64,000 nt of DNA from positions 518,530,852 through 518,594,851 of the forward strand of contig NC_053390.1 in NCBI RefSeq assembly GCF_905171765.1, given 5' to 3'. Source of the DNA: Bufo bufo (Eukaryota > Chordata > Amphibia > Anura > Bufonidae). A program made the position numbers and the translations under genes. A model generated the notes under the pieces. It was not told the origin of the DNA and made no database searches. It saw only the letters and a list, made by a program, of their open reading frames with translations. Below are positions 32,649-45,089 of the stretch, piece after piece (position 1 is the stretch's first letter; each line of letters opens with the position of its first letter).

Positions 32649-33034
32649 TTTAACAACTTAAGGACCCAGGACGAGAATGCTCGTCCTAAATGGCCTGTAC
32701 TTTGCAACCCAGGACAAGCATTCTCCTCATGTGGTCCTTCCTCCCCACCATGAGCGGTTCGGCAATCAGCAGCACGGATCCAGCTGTTACTGACAGCTGG
32801 ATCCCTGCTGCATCTACCAGCATCGGTGATAACGACGATGCCGGTGGATTAACCCCTCATATGCCGCGGTCAGCGCTGACCACGGCATATAGGAGGTTTG
32901 CGCTGCGGTGGCGGGGACCCAATGGTTGCCATGGCAGCCCTAAGCCATTCCAAGGCCTTGGGGCCTGGCATGTACGGAGGCCTATGAGGCCCAGCCCCCA
33001 GGATGGGTCTCATAGGCAAACTATCAGTGTATTA

Positions 33035-33393
33035 GGGCTCGTTCACACAAATGTGTGCTGCCCGTTTCGTATTGCAGGCTGCATTTGCGGGCACCGTTCC
33101 GTGTGCATTCCGCATTACGGATGCGGACCCATTTACTTCAATGGGTCCGCAAATCCAGAGATGCGGAACGGAAGCACGGAACACTACGGAGTGCTTTCTG
33201 GGGTTCCGTTCCATGCCTCCGCACCGCAAAAAGATAAAACATGCTCTATCTTTTTGCGGAACGGAGGGATCGCGGACCCATTCAAGTGAATGGGTCCACG
33301 ATCCCCATGCGGCTGCCCCACGGACGGTGCGCGTTCATTGCGGCAATGTAGCGGTCCACAGCACGGGCTTCACACGTTTGTGTGAACGAGCCC
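33035..33393. mobile_element. Harbinger-type MITE inside element D
   Basis: TTA at 33032-33034 and 33394-33396; termini GGGCTCGTTCACACAAA and TTTGTGTGAACGAGCCC. Confidence 0.85.
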
Positions 33394-35442
33394 TTACACT
33401 GTATAATACACTGATATTCAATGCAGTACAATACAGATGTATTGTGCTGCATTGAAACAGGGATTAGACCCTGTAATGTTGAAGTCCCATAGTGGGACAA
33501 AAATAACAAATATTAAAATAAATAAAAGTGTTTTTAACAATCAAAAAATAAAGTTTGAATTAAAAAAAAAAAAAAAACTTTCCCATAAAAAGATAAAATT
33601 GTAATTTTTTTTTATAAAAAACAGACATATTAGGTAACACTGCATGCGTAACAACGTGCTCTATAAAAATATCACATGATCCACATGATAAAAACTGTGC
33701 TAAAAAAGCAATTTTTTGTCACCTTTCATCACAAAAAGTGTAATACCAAGTGATCAATAAGTAGTATGTACCCTAAATAGTACCAATCAAACCATCATCT
33801 CATCCCGCAAAAATTGAGCCCCTACCTTATACAATCCCCCAAAAAATAAAAAAAATATGGCCCTCAGAATTTGGAGACACTAAAACATGATTTTTTTGTT
33901 TCAAAAATGCTTCTATTGTGTTCAATGTAAAAAATATTTAAAAAGTAGACATATTAGGTATCGCCGCATCCGTAACAACCTGCTCTATAAAAATACAACA
34001 TGACCATCTGTAACAACCTGCTCTATAAAAATACCACATGACCTAACCCATCAGGTGAACACCGTAAAAAAAATTAAAAGTGTGTCAAAAAAGCCATGTT
34101 TTGTTATCTTACATCACAAAAAGTGTAATACCTAGCGATTAAAAAGTCACACGCACCCTAAAATCATACCAATCAAACCGTCATCTCATCCTGCTAAAAA
34201 TTTGATACTACCTAAGACAATCGCCCAAAAAATAAAAAAAAACTATGGCTTTCAGAATATGGAGACACTAAAATATGATTTTTATTGTTTCAAAAAATGC
34301 TGTTATTGTGTAAAACTTAAATAAATAAAAAGTATACATATTAGGTATTGCCGCGCCAGTAAGAACCTGCTGTATAAAAATATCACATGAACTAAACCCT
34401 CAGATGAACACCATAAAAAAAAAGTGTGTCAAAAAAGCCATGTTTTGTTATCTTACATGAAAAAAAGTGTAATACCAAGTGATCAAAACGTCATATGCAC
34501 CCTAAAATAGTACCAATCAAACTGTCATCTCATACCGAAAAAAATGATGGCTTTCAGAATGTGGAGACACTAAAAAAAGAGCAACCAAAAATCATATGTA
34601 CCCTAAAATAGTACCAACAAAACTGCCACCTTATCCTGTATTTTCCAATATGGGGCCACTTTTTTGAAGTTTCTATTCTAGGGGTGCATCAGGGGCAGCT
34701 TAAAATTATCCCAGTGAAATCTACCTTCTAAAAACCATACTGCGTTCCTTTTCTTCTGTGCCCTGCCGTGTGCCCTTAAATTAGTTTACGACCACATGTG
34801 GGGTGTTTATGTAAACCGCAGAATCAAGGTAATAAATATTACGTTTTGTTTGGCTGTTAACCCTCGATGTGTTAAAGAAAAAAATGGATTAAAATCGAAA
34901 ATCTGCCAAAAAAGTTAAATTTTGAAATTTCATCTTCATTTTCCTTTAATTCTTGTGGAACACCTAAAGGGAAAGGTTAGGGACAGGTTAGGTTAGGCAG
35001 GGATATTTAGGGAAAGTTTAGGGGGAAAAAAAAAAAGTTTGATTGTTGCATCACCCTAATCGGGTGTCTGGGGTCCACAGCACAGCTGTGTGACCCAAGA
35101 CCCCCCAGGGGTGCTGCAGCTTGCTCCCCTGCACCCCTCCCCCTCACACACACATTCTTTGGGGCGCAAGCAGTTTTTTTTTTTTCCCCTGAGTACGCTG
35201 ACTGTGGCCGGCATTCTTAGCGTCCGGCCACTGTTAGCGCATCGCACACTCCACCGCTGATCAGCTTTGGACGGCTGATCAGCGAGTTTGAATCTTCTTT
35301 TTTTTTTCAAATTTTTGGGACTTTTTTTTAAATTTAGTATTTTAATTTTTATGTGAGTTTTAGGGATAAGTACGCGAACACCAGTGCTCCCAGACACACG
35401 CACACTAAATAAAGATTTCCACACATGCACACACACTCCCTT

Positions 35443-37140
35443 ATGGCCCGCCGGATGTTCTTGGCCGAGAAGGGAAACGCCCAGCTTGCCTCCGACTCCG
35501 AGAGCCCCAGTGAGGACGAGGATGACCCCACTTTCCTTTTGTCATCCGCGTCCTCCTCCTCATCTAGCGATGATGATGAGCCCCCAGGTGGAGCAAGGAG
35601 ACCGCCATGCCAGGCACCCTGTGGCCCACACTAGTACGAGCAGCTCTGGGGCTCGTACTAGTTTTCCGGCCCACCAGTTAAGTCCACCGGAGCCCCCTAC
35701 TGGTGAACTTGCATGGTATACCCCAGAGCATTTTGAGCCTGTGATTCCTGATTTTGTTGGCCAACCAGGAATCCAGATTCCCACAGTGGGCTTCACTGAA
35801 TATGACTATTTTAGTCTTTTTTTCAGTGACCACTTTGTGAATCTGATGGTGGAGCAAACGAACGTGTTCGCCCAACAGTTCATTGCTCAACACCCGGGCT
35901 CCTTTTTTGCTAGGGATGGTGGCTGGACTCCGGTCAGTGCAGCCGAGATGAGGACTTTTGGGACCTCGTGCTGCACATGGGCCTAGTCAAAAAACCCAGT
36001 GTCAGGCATTACTGGAGTGGGGACGTTCCTCTACCAGACCTTACTTTACAGTACGGCGATGACACGTACCTGCTTTGAGGCCATCCGGAAATGCCTGCAT
36101 TATGCAGATAATGACCGCCTGTACAAAATCAGGCCGGTCATCGATCACTTTGGGGCCAAATTTTTGGAGGCCTATGTACCTGGAAGGCAGGTCACGGTTG
36201 ATGAGTCTCTCATTGCTTTCAAGGGGAAACTCATTTTCCCCCAGTATGCTCCCTCTAAGTGGGCGAGGTATGGTGTGAAGCTGTACAAACTTTGTGAGAG
36301 TACCTCAGGGTACACTTACAAGTTTCGTGTGTACGAGGGGCGAGATTCCCGTATTCAACCCCCAGAATGTCCCCCCACTCTGGGTGTTAGCAGGAAACTT
36401 GTGTGGGACCTTATGCACCCACTGCTAGATAAGGGTTACCACCTGTACGTGGATAACTTTTATACTAGTATCCCCTTGTTCCAGTCCCTCGCCGCCAGAT
36501 CCACGTCCGCTTGTGGGACCGTGCAGAAAAATCAACGCGGCCTCCTATCCCCAGGGGTGAGACCCGTGCCCTTACCACTGGAAACCTGTTGCTGGTCAGA
36601 TATAAGAACAAGAGGGATGTCCTTGTACTGTCCACAATTCACGGTAACGGCATCACCCCTGTCCCTGTGCGAGGTACCACGGCAACGGTCCTCAAGCCCG
36701 ATTGTATCGTCGACTACAATCGGTATATGGGAGGAGTTAATCTATCTGATCAAGTCCTCAAGCCATATAACGCCATGCGCAAAACCCGGGCATGGTACAA
36801 AAAAGTTGTGGTCTACTTGGTACAGGTTGCCTTGTACAACTCTTTTGTGCTGTCCCGGAGCGCTGGCAACACAGGGAATTTCCTCCAGTTCTATGAGGCA
36901 GTCCTCAAGGCCCTGATCTTTTCTGACCAGGAAAGAGCAGGCCGGAGTACCTCGGGAACTGGAGGATCGTCCCTGGCCAACACTTTCTAGGTGTGGTCCC
37001 CCATACTGGAAAGAAGGGACGGACCCAAAAAAGGTGTAGAGTGTGTCACAAGAGGGGGATACAAGGGGGATACAAAAGGACACCACCACTCAGTGTGACA
37101 CGTACCCCATTAGGGCCTCTGCATTATTGGTTGCTTCAGG
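35443..37140 (+). pseudogene. piggyBac transposase, frameshifted
   Basis: A DDE-type transposase of the piggyBac family, which excises and inserts DNA at TTAA. The start at ATG 35443 (MARRMFLAEKGN) is followed by an acidic Ser/Asp/Glu-rich N-terminus typical of the family. The frame shifts near 35630, again near 35955, and again near 36510. Core motifs survive: FEAIRKCLHYAD (36075 on), VTVDESLIAFKGK (first Asp), LYVDNFYTS (second Asp), DYNRYMGGVNLSDQ (third Asp region), PYNAMRKTRAWYKK, and a short Cys/His-rich C-terminus with KRCRVCHKRG. In the GGV-x motif the usual Asp is Asn here. Length and order match a full-length protein of roughly 550-600 residues. It lies centrally in element D. Confidence 0.92.
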
Positions 37141-37199
37141 GAGTACCACACTTCCATGGAGTACTAAATTTAAAATCCCCTTCCCCAATTTTAATTCTA

Positions 37200-39555
37200 T
37201 TTAGACACTGACAATCGGAAAAAAACTATGGTTCTCAGACTTGAAACACTAAAACAAAAAATTTTTTCCCCCAAAAATATTTTGTAAAACTAAAATAAAT
37301 AAAAAATATAGACATATTAGGTATACCCCATGACCTAACCCCTCAGATGAACACGGTCAAAAGAATAAAATAAAAACGGTGCATAAAGAGGTATTTTTTT
37401 GTCACCTTACATCACAAAAAGTGTAATAGCAAGCGATCAAAAAGTCATATGCCCCCCAAAATAGTGCCAATAAAACCGTCCTCTCATCCCGCAAAAAATG
37501 AGCCCCTTCCTAAGATAATCAGCTAAAAACAAAAAAAAAAAATTGACTCTTAGACTATGGAGATACTAAAATGTTTTTTTTTGGTTTATAAAAGGATAAT
37601 ATAGTGTAAAACCTAAATAACTTAAAAAAAAGTAGACATATTAGGTATCGCCACGTCCGGAAGAATCTGCTCTATAAAAATACCCCATGACCTAACCCCT
37701 CAGATGACCACGTTTAAAAAAATATAATAAAAACTGTGCCAAAATAGCTATTTTGGGCACATTTTACATTTTAATCCGTTTTTTTCTAGTAACAAAGCAA
37801 GAGTTAACAGCAAAACAAAACTTAATATTTATTGCCCTGATTCTGCAGTTTACAGAAACACCCCATATGTGGTCGTAAACTGCTGTATGACCAAACGGCA
37901 GGGCGCAGAAGGAAAGGAACACCGTATGGTTTCTGGAAGGCAGATTTTGATAGCCTTTTTTTTGGCACCATGTTCCATTTGAAGCCCCCCTGATGCACCC
38001 CTAGAGTAGAAACTTCATAAAAGTTACTCCATCTAAGAAACTACACCCCTCAAGGAATTCAAAACTGATTTTACAAACTGTATTAACCCTTTAGGTGTTC
38101 CTCAACAGTTTATGGCAAATGGAGATGAAATTTCAGAATTTCTATTTTTGGTAACCTTGCCTCACAAAAATGTAATATAGAGCAACCAAAAATCATATGT
38201 ACCCTAAAAATAGTCCCAACAAAACTGCCACCTTATCCCGTAGTTTCCAAAATGTGGTAACTTTTATGGAGTTTCTACTCTAGGGGTGCATCAGGGGGGC
38301 TTCAAATGGGACATGGTGTAAATAAACCAGTCCAGCAAAATCTGCCTTCCAAAAACTACACGGAGCACCTTTCCCTCTACGCCCTGCGGTGTGCCCGTAC
38401 AGTAGTTTACGGCCACATATGGGGTGTTTTAGCAAACTACAGAATCAGGGCAATAAATATTGAGTTTTGTTTGGCTGTTAACCCTTGCTTTGTTACTGGA
38501 AAAAATGGATTAAAATGGAAAATTGCCAAAAAATCTAAATTCAGAAATTTAATCTCCATTTGCTATTAACTCTTGTGGAACACCTAAAGGGTTCAAGACA
38601 ATGGTAAAATCAGTTTTGAATACCTCGAGGGGTGTAGTTTCTAGAATGGGGTCATTTTTGGGTGGTTTCTATTATGTAAGCCTCACAAAATGACTTCAGA
38701 CCTGAACTGGTCCTTAAAAAGTGGGTTTTTGAAAATTTCTGAAAAATTTCAAGATTTGCTTTTAAATTTCTAAGCCTTGTAACGTCCCTAAAAAATAAAA
38801 TATCATTCCCAAAATGATCCAAACATGAAGTAGACATATGGGGAATGTAAAGTAATAACTTTTTTTAGAGGTATTACTATGTATTATAGAAGTAGAGAAA
38901 TTGAAACTTGGAAATTTTGCTAATTTTTCAAAATTTTTGGTAAATTTTGTATTTTTATATAAATAAAAGCAAATTTTTTTTACTCCATTTTACCACTGTC
39001 ATAAAGTACAACATGTGAGGCAAAAAAAACAATCTCAGAATGGTCTGGATAAGTAAAAGTGTTTTAAAGTTATTCACACATAAAGTGACACATGTCAGAT
39101 TTGCAAAAAATAACCTGGTCCTTAAGGTGAAATATGGCCGTGTCCTTAAGGGGTTAAAAAGTAGGTTTTGGAAATTTTCTGAAACATTTCAAGATTTACT
39201 TCTAAACTTCTAAGCCTTCTAACGTCCCCAAAAAATAAAATGGCATTCCCAAAATGATCCGAACATGTAGTAGACATATGGGGAATGTAAAGTAATAACT
39301 ATTTTAGGAGGTATTACTATCTGTTTTAAAAGCAGAGAAATTGAAATTTAGAAAGTTGCTAATTTTTCCAAATTTTGGGTAAATTTGGTATTTTGTTATA
39401 AACAAAAATGAAATATTTTGACTCAAATTTACCACTGTCATGAAGTACAATATGTGACGAGAAAACAATCTCAGAACGGCCTGGATAAGTCAAAGTGTTC
39501 CAAAGTTATTGCCACATAAAGTGACACATGTCAGATTTGCAAAATTAGGCCTGGT
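37200..39555. repeat. Right arm of element D with rearranged nested copy
   Basis: 37200-37750 is arm sequence in one orientation; 37755-38140 is arm sequence in the opposite orientation; 38145-39157 returns to the first and ends CCTTAAGGGG before TTAA (39154-39157), a genuine element terminus. Beyond it the D arm resumes (AAAGTAGGTTTTGGAAATTT). A nested, internally deleted element of the same family is the simplest reading; its left TTAA is not located. Confidence 0.55.
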
Positions 39556-40199
39556 CAGGGCCGATCCTACACGGGGTGCAGTGGGTGCCCCGCACCCCAG
39601 CGCTGTCACCCGAAAAGCGCCGGGACTTTTTTTTTTTTGACTTTTTTTTAATTTTATTTTATAATGCCCGCAGTGGCGTAGCTATAGGGGTCGCAGCGGT
39701 CGCAATTGCGACCGGGCCCCTGAGTCAGGGGGGCCCACAGGGCCCCCTCAAGCCAGGAGAACGCAGCTGCAGCTGAATAACTAAGATACGATTTACAGGG
39801 GGCGGAGCGGAGGCCGAGAGGAGAGGCCCTGTGTGACGCGCACTGTGCAGGGCAGCTGGGCAGGCGAAGTGAGGAGGAGGGGCCGGGGGAGCGGCTTCAA
39901 TTGAGGTGCGACGCAGGACTTAGTCACGTACCTCACTGTGACCTCCTGCGTCGGATCTCGCGAGATGACGCGGCGCGGGAAGGCACAGTGAGTGAGGCAT
40001 GATGACCGCCTGTACCAGGATGCCACAAGCTGTGAAGGAGAGAGAGGTAAGTATTAATTATTATTTTTTTTTTATGTACCCTACGTTCTACCCTTATTGC
40101 AGAGGCACTGGGGGCACGAGAGGAGGACCACTGACAGTACTCAGTCAGTGGACATCATAGTATTAATAAGAGTGGAGACTGGAGAGACTACCATTATAT

Positions 40200-40491
40200 T
40201 AATAATAAAGAGGGGGCTATTATATTAACAACGAGGGGGACATTATATTATTAATAAAGAGGGGGTCATTACATTAATAACAAAGAGGGGGCCATTATAT
40301 TAATAAAGAGGGGGTCAGTACATTAATAACAAAGAGGGGGTCATTATATTAATAAAGAGGGGGCCATTATATTAATAACAAAGAGGGGGCCAATACATTA
40401 TTATTATTATAATGGCCCCCTATTTATTATTAATATAATGTCCCCCTCTTTATTATTAATATAATGGCCCCCTCTTTATTATTAACCGCCT
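40200..40491. repeat. 26-bp-type minisatellite, left block
   Basis: Degenerate units of TTAATAATAAAGAGGGGGCC and their inverse (GGCCCCCTCTTTATTATTAA) meeting near 40400. Confidence 0.8.
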
Positions 40492-40495
40492 CACG

Positions 40496-42942
40496 TCCGC
40501 CCATAGGATATAAACGTCCTATGGGTGGACGTCTATTTCTGACAGCACGTTTTAAAACGTCCTGTCAGAAATAGCAGCTGCACGCTAATCGTGCAGCTGC
40601 TGATCGGGTTGCCCGCTGTCAGTGACAGCAGGGCAACCCTAAGACAAGGCAGGGACAGTTCCCAGGTGTCCCTGCCTTTACGATCGCTGCAGACACAGCG
40701 CTCACCGAGCGCTGTGTCTGCAGAGCAGGAAGCGCTGTGCGCTTCCTGTTCCGGCCCGGCGGTCATGTGACCGCCGTGACCGGAGAGTGCAGGGGCTGTG
40801 TGAGGTCTCTCAGAGACCTCGATCAGCCCTGCTGTGAGGCTGTACAGTGCTGGATTGCTGCTGTACAGCCTCTATAGGGGTGCATTTGTCCTGTAACTGG
40901 GGCTACCATGTCAGCCCCAGTTACAGGAGAAATCAACTGTGAAAAAAAAAAGAAAAAGTGAAGTAAATGTCCCCCAGAGGTCTTGTATGACCTTATGGGG
41001 GACGAAAAGTGTAAAAAAAAATAAAAAAAATAAAGGGTTGAAAAAATAAAATAAAATAAAGTTTCACATGTAAAAAAAAAAAAAGTTCCCAAGTTAGGAA
41101 TAAAAAAAAAAAAATTAAAATAGAAAAAATAAAGTAAAATAGACATATTTAGTATTGCCGCGTCCGTAAAAATCAGCTCTATAAAAATATCACATGACCT
41201 AACCCCTCGGATGAACACCGTAAAAAATAAATAAAAAAAACTGTGTCAAAACAAGCAATTTTTGTCACCTTGCATCACAAAAGGTGCAACACCAAGTGAT
41301 CAAAAACGCGTATGTCCCACAAAATGGTACCAATAAAACCGTCACCTCATCCCGCAAAAAATGAGCCCCTACATAAGAAAATCTCTCAAAAAATAAAAAA
41401 ACTATAGCTCTTAGAACATGGAGACACTAAAACATAATTTTTTTGGTTTCAAAAATGCTATTATTGTGTTAAAGTGAAACAAATAAAAAAAAGTATACAT
41501 ATTAGGTATTGCCGCGTCCGTAAAAACCAGCTCTATAAAAATATCACATGACCTAACCCCTCGGGTGAACACCGTAAAAAAAAAAAAAAAAAAAACTGTG
41601 TCAAAACAAGCAATTTTTGTCACCTTGCATCACAAAAGGTGCAACACCAAGTGATCAAAAACGCGTATGTCCCACAAAATGGTACCAATAAAACCGTCAC
41701 CTCATCCCGCAAAAAATGAGCCCCTACATAAGAAAATCTCTCAAAAAATAAAAAAACTATAGCTCTCAGAACATGGACACATTAAAACATAATTTTTTGG
41801 TTTCAAAAATGCTATTATTGTGTAAAACTTTAATAAATGAGAAAAAGTATACATATTAGGTATCGCTACGTCCGTAACAATCTGCTCTATAAAAATGTCA
41901 CTTGACTGAACCCCTAAGGTGAACGCTGTAAAAATAAATAAATAGAAACTGTGCTAAAACAACCAATTTTTTGGTCACCTTGCCCCATAAAGTGTTATAT
42001 TGAATGATCAAAAAATCATATGTACCCAAAAATAGTACTAATAAAACTGGCACCTTATCCCCTAGTTTCCAAAATGGGGTCACTTCTTGGGAGTTTCTAC
42101 TGTAAGGGTGCATCAGGGGGCTTCAAATGGGACATGGCATCTAAAAACCATGTGGAGTTCCTTTCCTTCTGCGCCCTGCCGTGTGCCCATACAGCAGTTT
42201 ACGACCACATGTGGGGTGTTTCTGTAAACCGCAGAATCTGGGTAATAAATATTGAGTTTTGTTTGGCTGTTAACCATCGATGTGTTAGAGAAAAAAATTG
42301 ATTAAAATGGAAAATCTGCCAAAAAAGTGAAATTTAAAAATTTGATCTCCATTTTCCTTTAATTCTTGTGGAACGCCTAAAGGGTTAACAAAGTTTGTAA
42401 AATCGGTTTTGAATACCTTGAGGGGTGTAGTTTCTACAATGGGGTCATTTATGGGGGTATCCACTATGTAGGCCCCACAAAGTGACTTCAGACCTGAACT
42501 GGTCCTTATAAAGTGGGTTTTGGCAATTTTCTTAAAAATTTGAAGAATTGCTTCTAAACTTCTAAGCCTTCTAACGTCCTAAAAAAATAAAATGACATTT
42601 CCAAAATGATGCCAACATAAAGTAGACATATGGGGAATGTTAAATAATAAATATTTTATGAGGTATCACTTTCTGTTTTAAAAGCAGAGAAATTGAAATT
42701 TAGAAAATTGCGATTTTTTTTACATTTTTGGGTAAATTTGGGATTTTTTCATAAATAAAGCTGAAATATTTTGACTCAAATTTATGACTATCATGAAGTA
42801 CAATGTGTCACGAGAAAACAATCTCTGAATGACTTGGATAAATAAAGGCGTTCCAAAGTTATTACCACATAAAGTGAGATATGTCCGTTTTGCAAAATTT
42901 GGCCTGGTCAGGAAGGGGGCAAAGGGCCCAGATGGGAAGTGG
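40496..42942. mobile_element. TTAA-flanked long-TIR element F inside the hAT element
   Basis: TTAA at 40492-40495 and 42943-42946, both within the AT-rich minisatellite. Left CCGCCTCACGTCCGCCCA; the reverse complement of the right end begins CCACTTCCCATCTGGGCC. The left region has paired hairpins (CCTATGGG / CCCATAGG near 40502-40530). Two related about 385-bp arm blocks (41160-41540 and 41510-41880) are tandem. No transposase. Confidence 0.75.
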
Positions 42943-42946
42943 TTAA

Positions 42947-43140
42947 TGTAATGCCCCCTCTTTATTATTAATGTAATGGCCCCCTCTTTATTATTAATGT
43001 AATGGCCCCCTCTTTATTATTAATGTAATGGCCCCCTCTTTATTATTAATGTAATGGCCCCCTCTTTGTTATTAAAGAGGGGCCATTATATTAATAATAA
43101 AGAGGGGGCCATTACATTAATGATGAAGAGGGGGCCATTA
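42947..43140. repeat. 26-bp minisatellite, right block
   Basis: Five near-identical 26-bp units (TAATGTAATGGCCCCCTCTT), then the inverse orientation from about 43072. Confidence 0.85.
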
Positions 43141-43754
43141 TAATATACAGGGGGAATAATATTATGAGGAATGGGGGACTACCTGTCTGGCTCTAGCACA
43201 GTATTGGGGGGCAGCAGGATGAGTTGTTGAGACACCAGGAAGGAGAGGATGAGAGTAAAGTGAGGAACCTAAAAAATAATCTGTGAAACTCTGCAGAGAC
43301 GAGAAGCGGCTGAAAGAAGGTGTCATGGCGGTCTTATCTCTGAATGAAGACGTCGAGGAAAGTCTACATCACAGGAGACGTCACTGGATGTAACAGGTAT
43401 GGTGCGGCATTCTCCTGTAATAATATTACCCATGCACATATCTGTTTCTCGGTAGGGTAAGGGGTATATAGAATTTGACCCACACTGCCGCATCCGGCCC
43501 CAGACTTCAGGTAACACTGTGTTCTGAATTCTGGTGCCTAACTAAGGGGTATCAGGGGACATTATTATACAGGGGTAATATAACTTATATTACCCCTGTA
43601 TAGTGTACCCTGATACCCCTTAGTTATATTACCCCCTGTATAATTTACCTGATACCCCTCAGTTATATTACCCCTGTATAATGTCCCCCATAACAGTGTG
43701 TGTTATCCACAGATCTCCCATAACAATGTGTCATCCACAGATCCCCCAAATTAT

Positions 43755-44125
43755 TTTAAAAACCTGCTGTTTCTCTAGATGACCTTATGTTTATGGTAGT
43801 GGTAATAGAGTCTCAATGGTCTATAAAAGCAGCTACACTATTTTTACAGACCTTTGAGACTCTATTAACACTACTATTAACTATTAACATAAGGTCATCT
43901 AGACTAGAAAAAGCAGGTTTTTAAAATTCTTATTTTTCCCATTTAGGTGTTAGAGCAATCTAATTAAAGTTATGTTTTAACACCTAAAGAGAAAGAAAAA
44001 ATAAATAAAAACCTACGGTTTCTCTAGATGACCTTATGTTGATAGTAGTGTTAATAGAGCTTCAATGCTTTGTAAAAATAGTGTAGCTGCTTTTATAGAC
44101 CCTTGAGACTCTATTACCACTACAT
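43755..44125. repeat. Inverted repeat cluster in the hAT element
   Basis: TTCTCTAGATGACCTTATG (43770) is inverted at about 43890 and repeated directly at 44019. GAGACTCTATTA/TAATAGAGTCTC pairs give several hairpins. No coding. Confidence 0.75.
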
Positions 44126-44234
44126 TGTAAAGGGGAGGAGTTAGTAAGATAACCACGCCCATGTGGGGGCGCCAGAAATATTTCTGCACCCAGGCGCCTG
44201 TGACCCTAGGATCGGCCCTGGGCCTGGTCCTTAA

Positions 44235-44672
44235 AGGGGTTGTCTGGGTTCAGAGCTGAACCCGGACATACCCTTATTTTGACCCAGGCAGCCCCCCTGA
44301 TGTTAGCATCGGACCATCTCAAGCTCCGATGCGCTCCCTTGTTTATCATAACACACTGCCAGATGGAAGCTTCCACCCGGCAGTGTGTTCGGTGACATCA
44401 CCGGCTCTGATGGGTGGGCTTTAGCGCTGCCCTAGCCGTTTTACTGGCTAGGGCAGCGCTAAATCCCGCCTATCAGTACCAATGATTCCTGGCAGCCCCA
44501 TGGAGAGCCCGGTACGTCACCGGATCTCCAAAAAATGCCTTTGCCCTGCGCGATTTAGCGCACAGCAAAGGAGAGCATCGGAGCATGAACTGCTCTAATG
44601 CTCCTGTCAGGGGGGCTGCCTGGGTGAAAATGGAGGTATGTCCGGGTTCAGCTCTGAACCTGGACAACCCCT
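44235..44672. mobile_element. T2/Kolobok-type MITE (438 bp)
   Basis: TTAA at 44231-44234 and 44673-44676. Termini AGGGGTTGTCTGGGTTCAG and the inverse CTGAACCTGGACAACCCCT. Full-length relative of 12343-12714; it inserted beside the hAT target duplication within element D. Confidence 0.9.
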
Positions 44673-44708
44673 TTAAGGTGAAAAATGGCAGGGTCCTGAA
44701 GGAGTTAC

Positions 44709-44930
44709 TAAGCCCCTGGGTTGCTTTGGCTTTATGTTTTGGGTCATTGTCCATCTGTATTATGAAACGCCGACCATACAGTTTGGCTGGGTTTGAGCAC
44801 ACAGTATGTCTCTGAAGACCCCAGAATTCATCCGGCCTCTTCTGTCCTGTGTCCCATCATCAATAAACACTAGGGACCCTGTGCCACTGGCAGCCATGCA
44901 TGCCCAAGCCATCACACTGCCTCTATCTCC
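44709..44930 (-). pseudogene. Tc1-like transposase catalytic core
   Basis: Read on the minus strand: VMAWACMAASGTGSLVFID in one frame and LYGRRFIIQMDNDPKHKA in the next. These are the Tc1 segments around the second acidic residue (the QxDNDPKH box). One frameshift lies between them. N-terminal helix-turn-helix and first Asp are not found upstream. Confidence 0.85.
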
Positions 44931-45089
44931 AGCTGGCAGCTCAGGGGGCGTGTCCTATACAGCAGGTGGCGCTATACAGATACATTTCATTGGAGAACTC
45001 AGGAGCTATAACATGTAATTAGAAAAGTATTCAGAGCTAGGTGCTGGGTTGAAAAGCGCAGAATATTATTTGTGGGCAGTGTAATATCG

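Larger units (their letters stand above)
39556..44220. mobile_element. hAT non-autonomous element (4.67 kb)
   Basis: Perfect 8-bp target duplication GGCCTGGT at 39548-39555 and 44221-44228. Termini CAGGGCCGATCCTA and TAGGATCGGCCCTG are inverse. No hAT transposase is seen. Inside: an internal CAGTGGCGTAGCTATAGGGG module at about 39670 (end of another hAT family), 26-bp minisatellite blocks, element F and inverted repeats at 43.75-44.13 kb. It sits in the right arm of element D. Confidence 0.9.
32649..44708 (+). mobile_element. piggyBac element D with transposase relic, itself multiply invaded
   Basis: TTAA (32649-32652) precedes CAACTTAAGGACCCAGGACG. The right end GGGTCCTGAAGGAG is followed by TTAC (44705-44708), a one-base decay of TTAA. 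Removal restores the Tc1-like host. Inside: a Harbinger MITE (33035-33393), long left arm (33480-34970), broken piggyBac transposase (35443-37140), right arm (37200-39555), a hAT insertion (39556-44220) and a T2-type MITE (44235-44672). The association of the transposase with this arm family supports calling elements A, B, C and F piggyBac-type. Confidence 0.75.
28131..44930 (-). mobile_element. Tc1-like transposon, split by two large insertions
   Basis: Three blocks form one element when the inserts are removed: 28131-28426 (3' non-coding and transposase end), 32495-32648 (C-terminal coding), and 44709-44930 (central catalytic coding), all reading on the minus strand. The host sequence continues across each insertion site. 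Only about 670 bp of the 16.8-kb span is Tc1. The 5' part of the transposase and the outer inverted repeat beyond 44930 are not recognised. Confidence 0.82.

Noticed and set aside
32690..33289. 199-codon open frame as a protein gene
   Set aside because: It crosses the left arm of element D and a Harbinger-type MITE, so it is a chance frame through repeats.
39660..39730. A second complete hAT element starting with CAGTGGCGTAGCTA
   Set aside because: No matching inverted terminus or 8-bp duplication could be found on the right, so it is kept only as an internal module.
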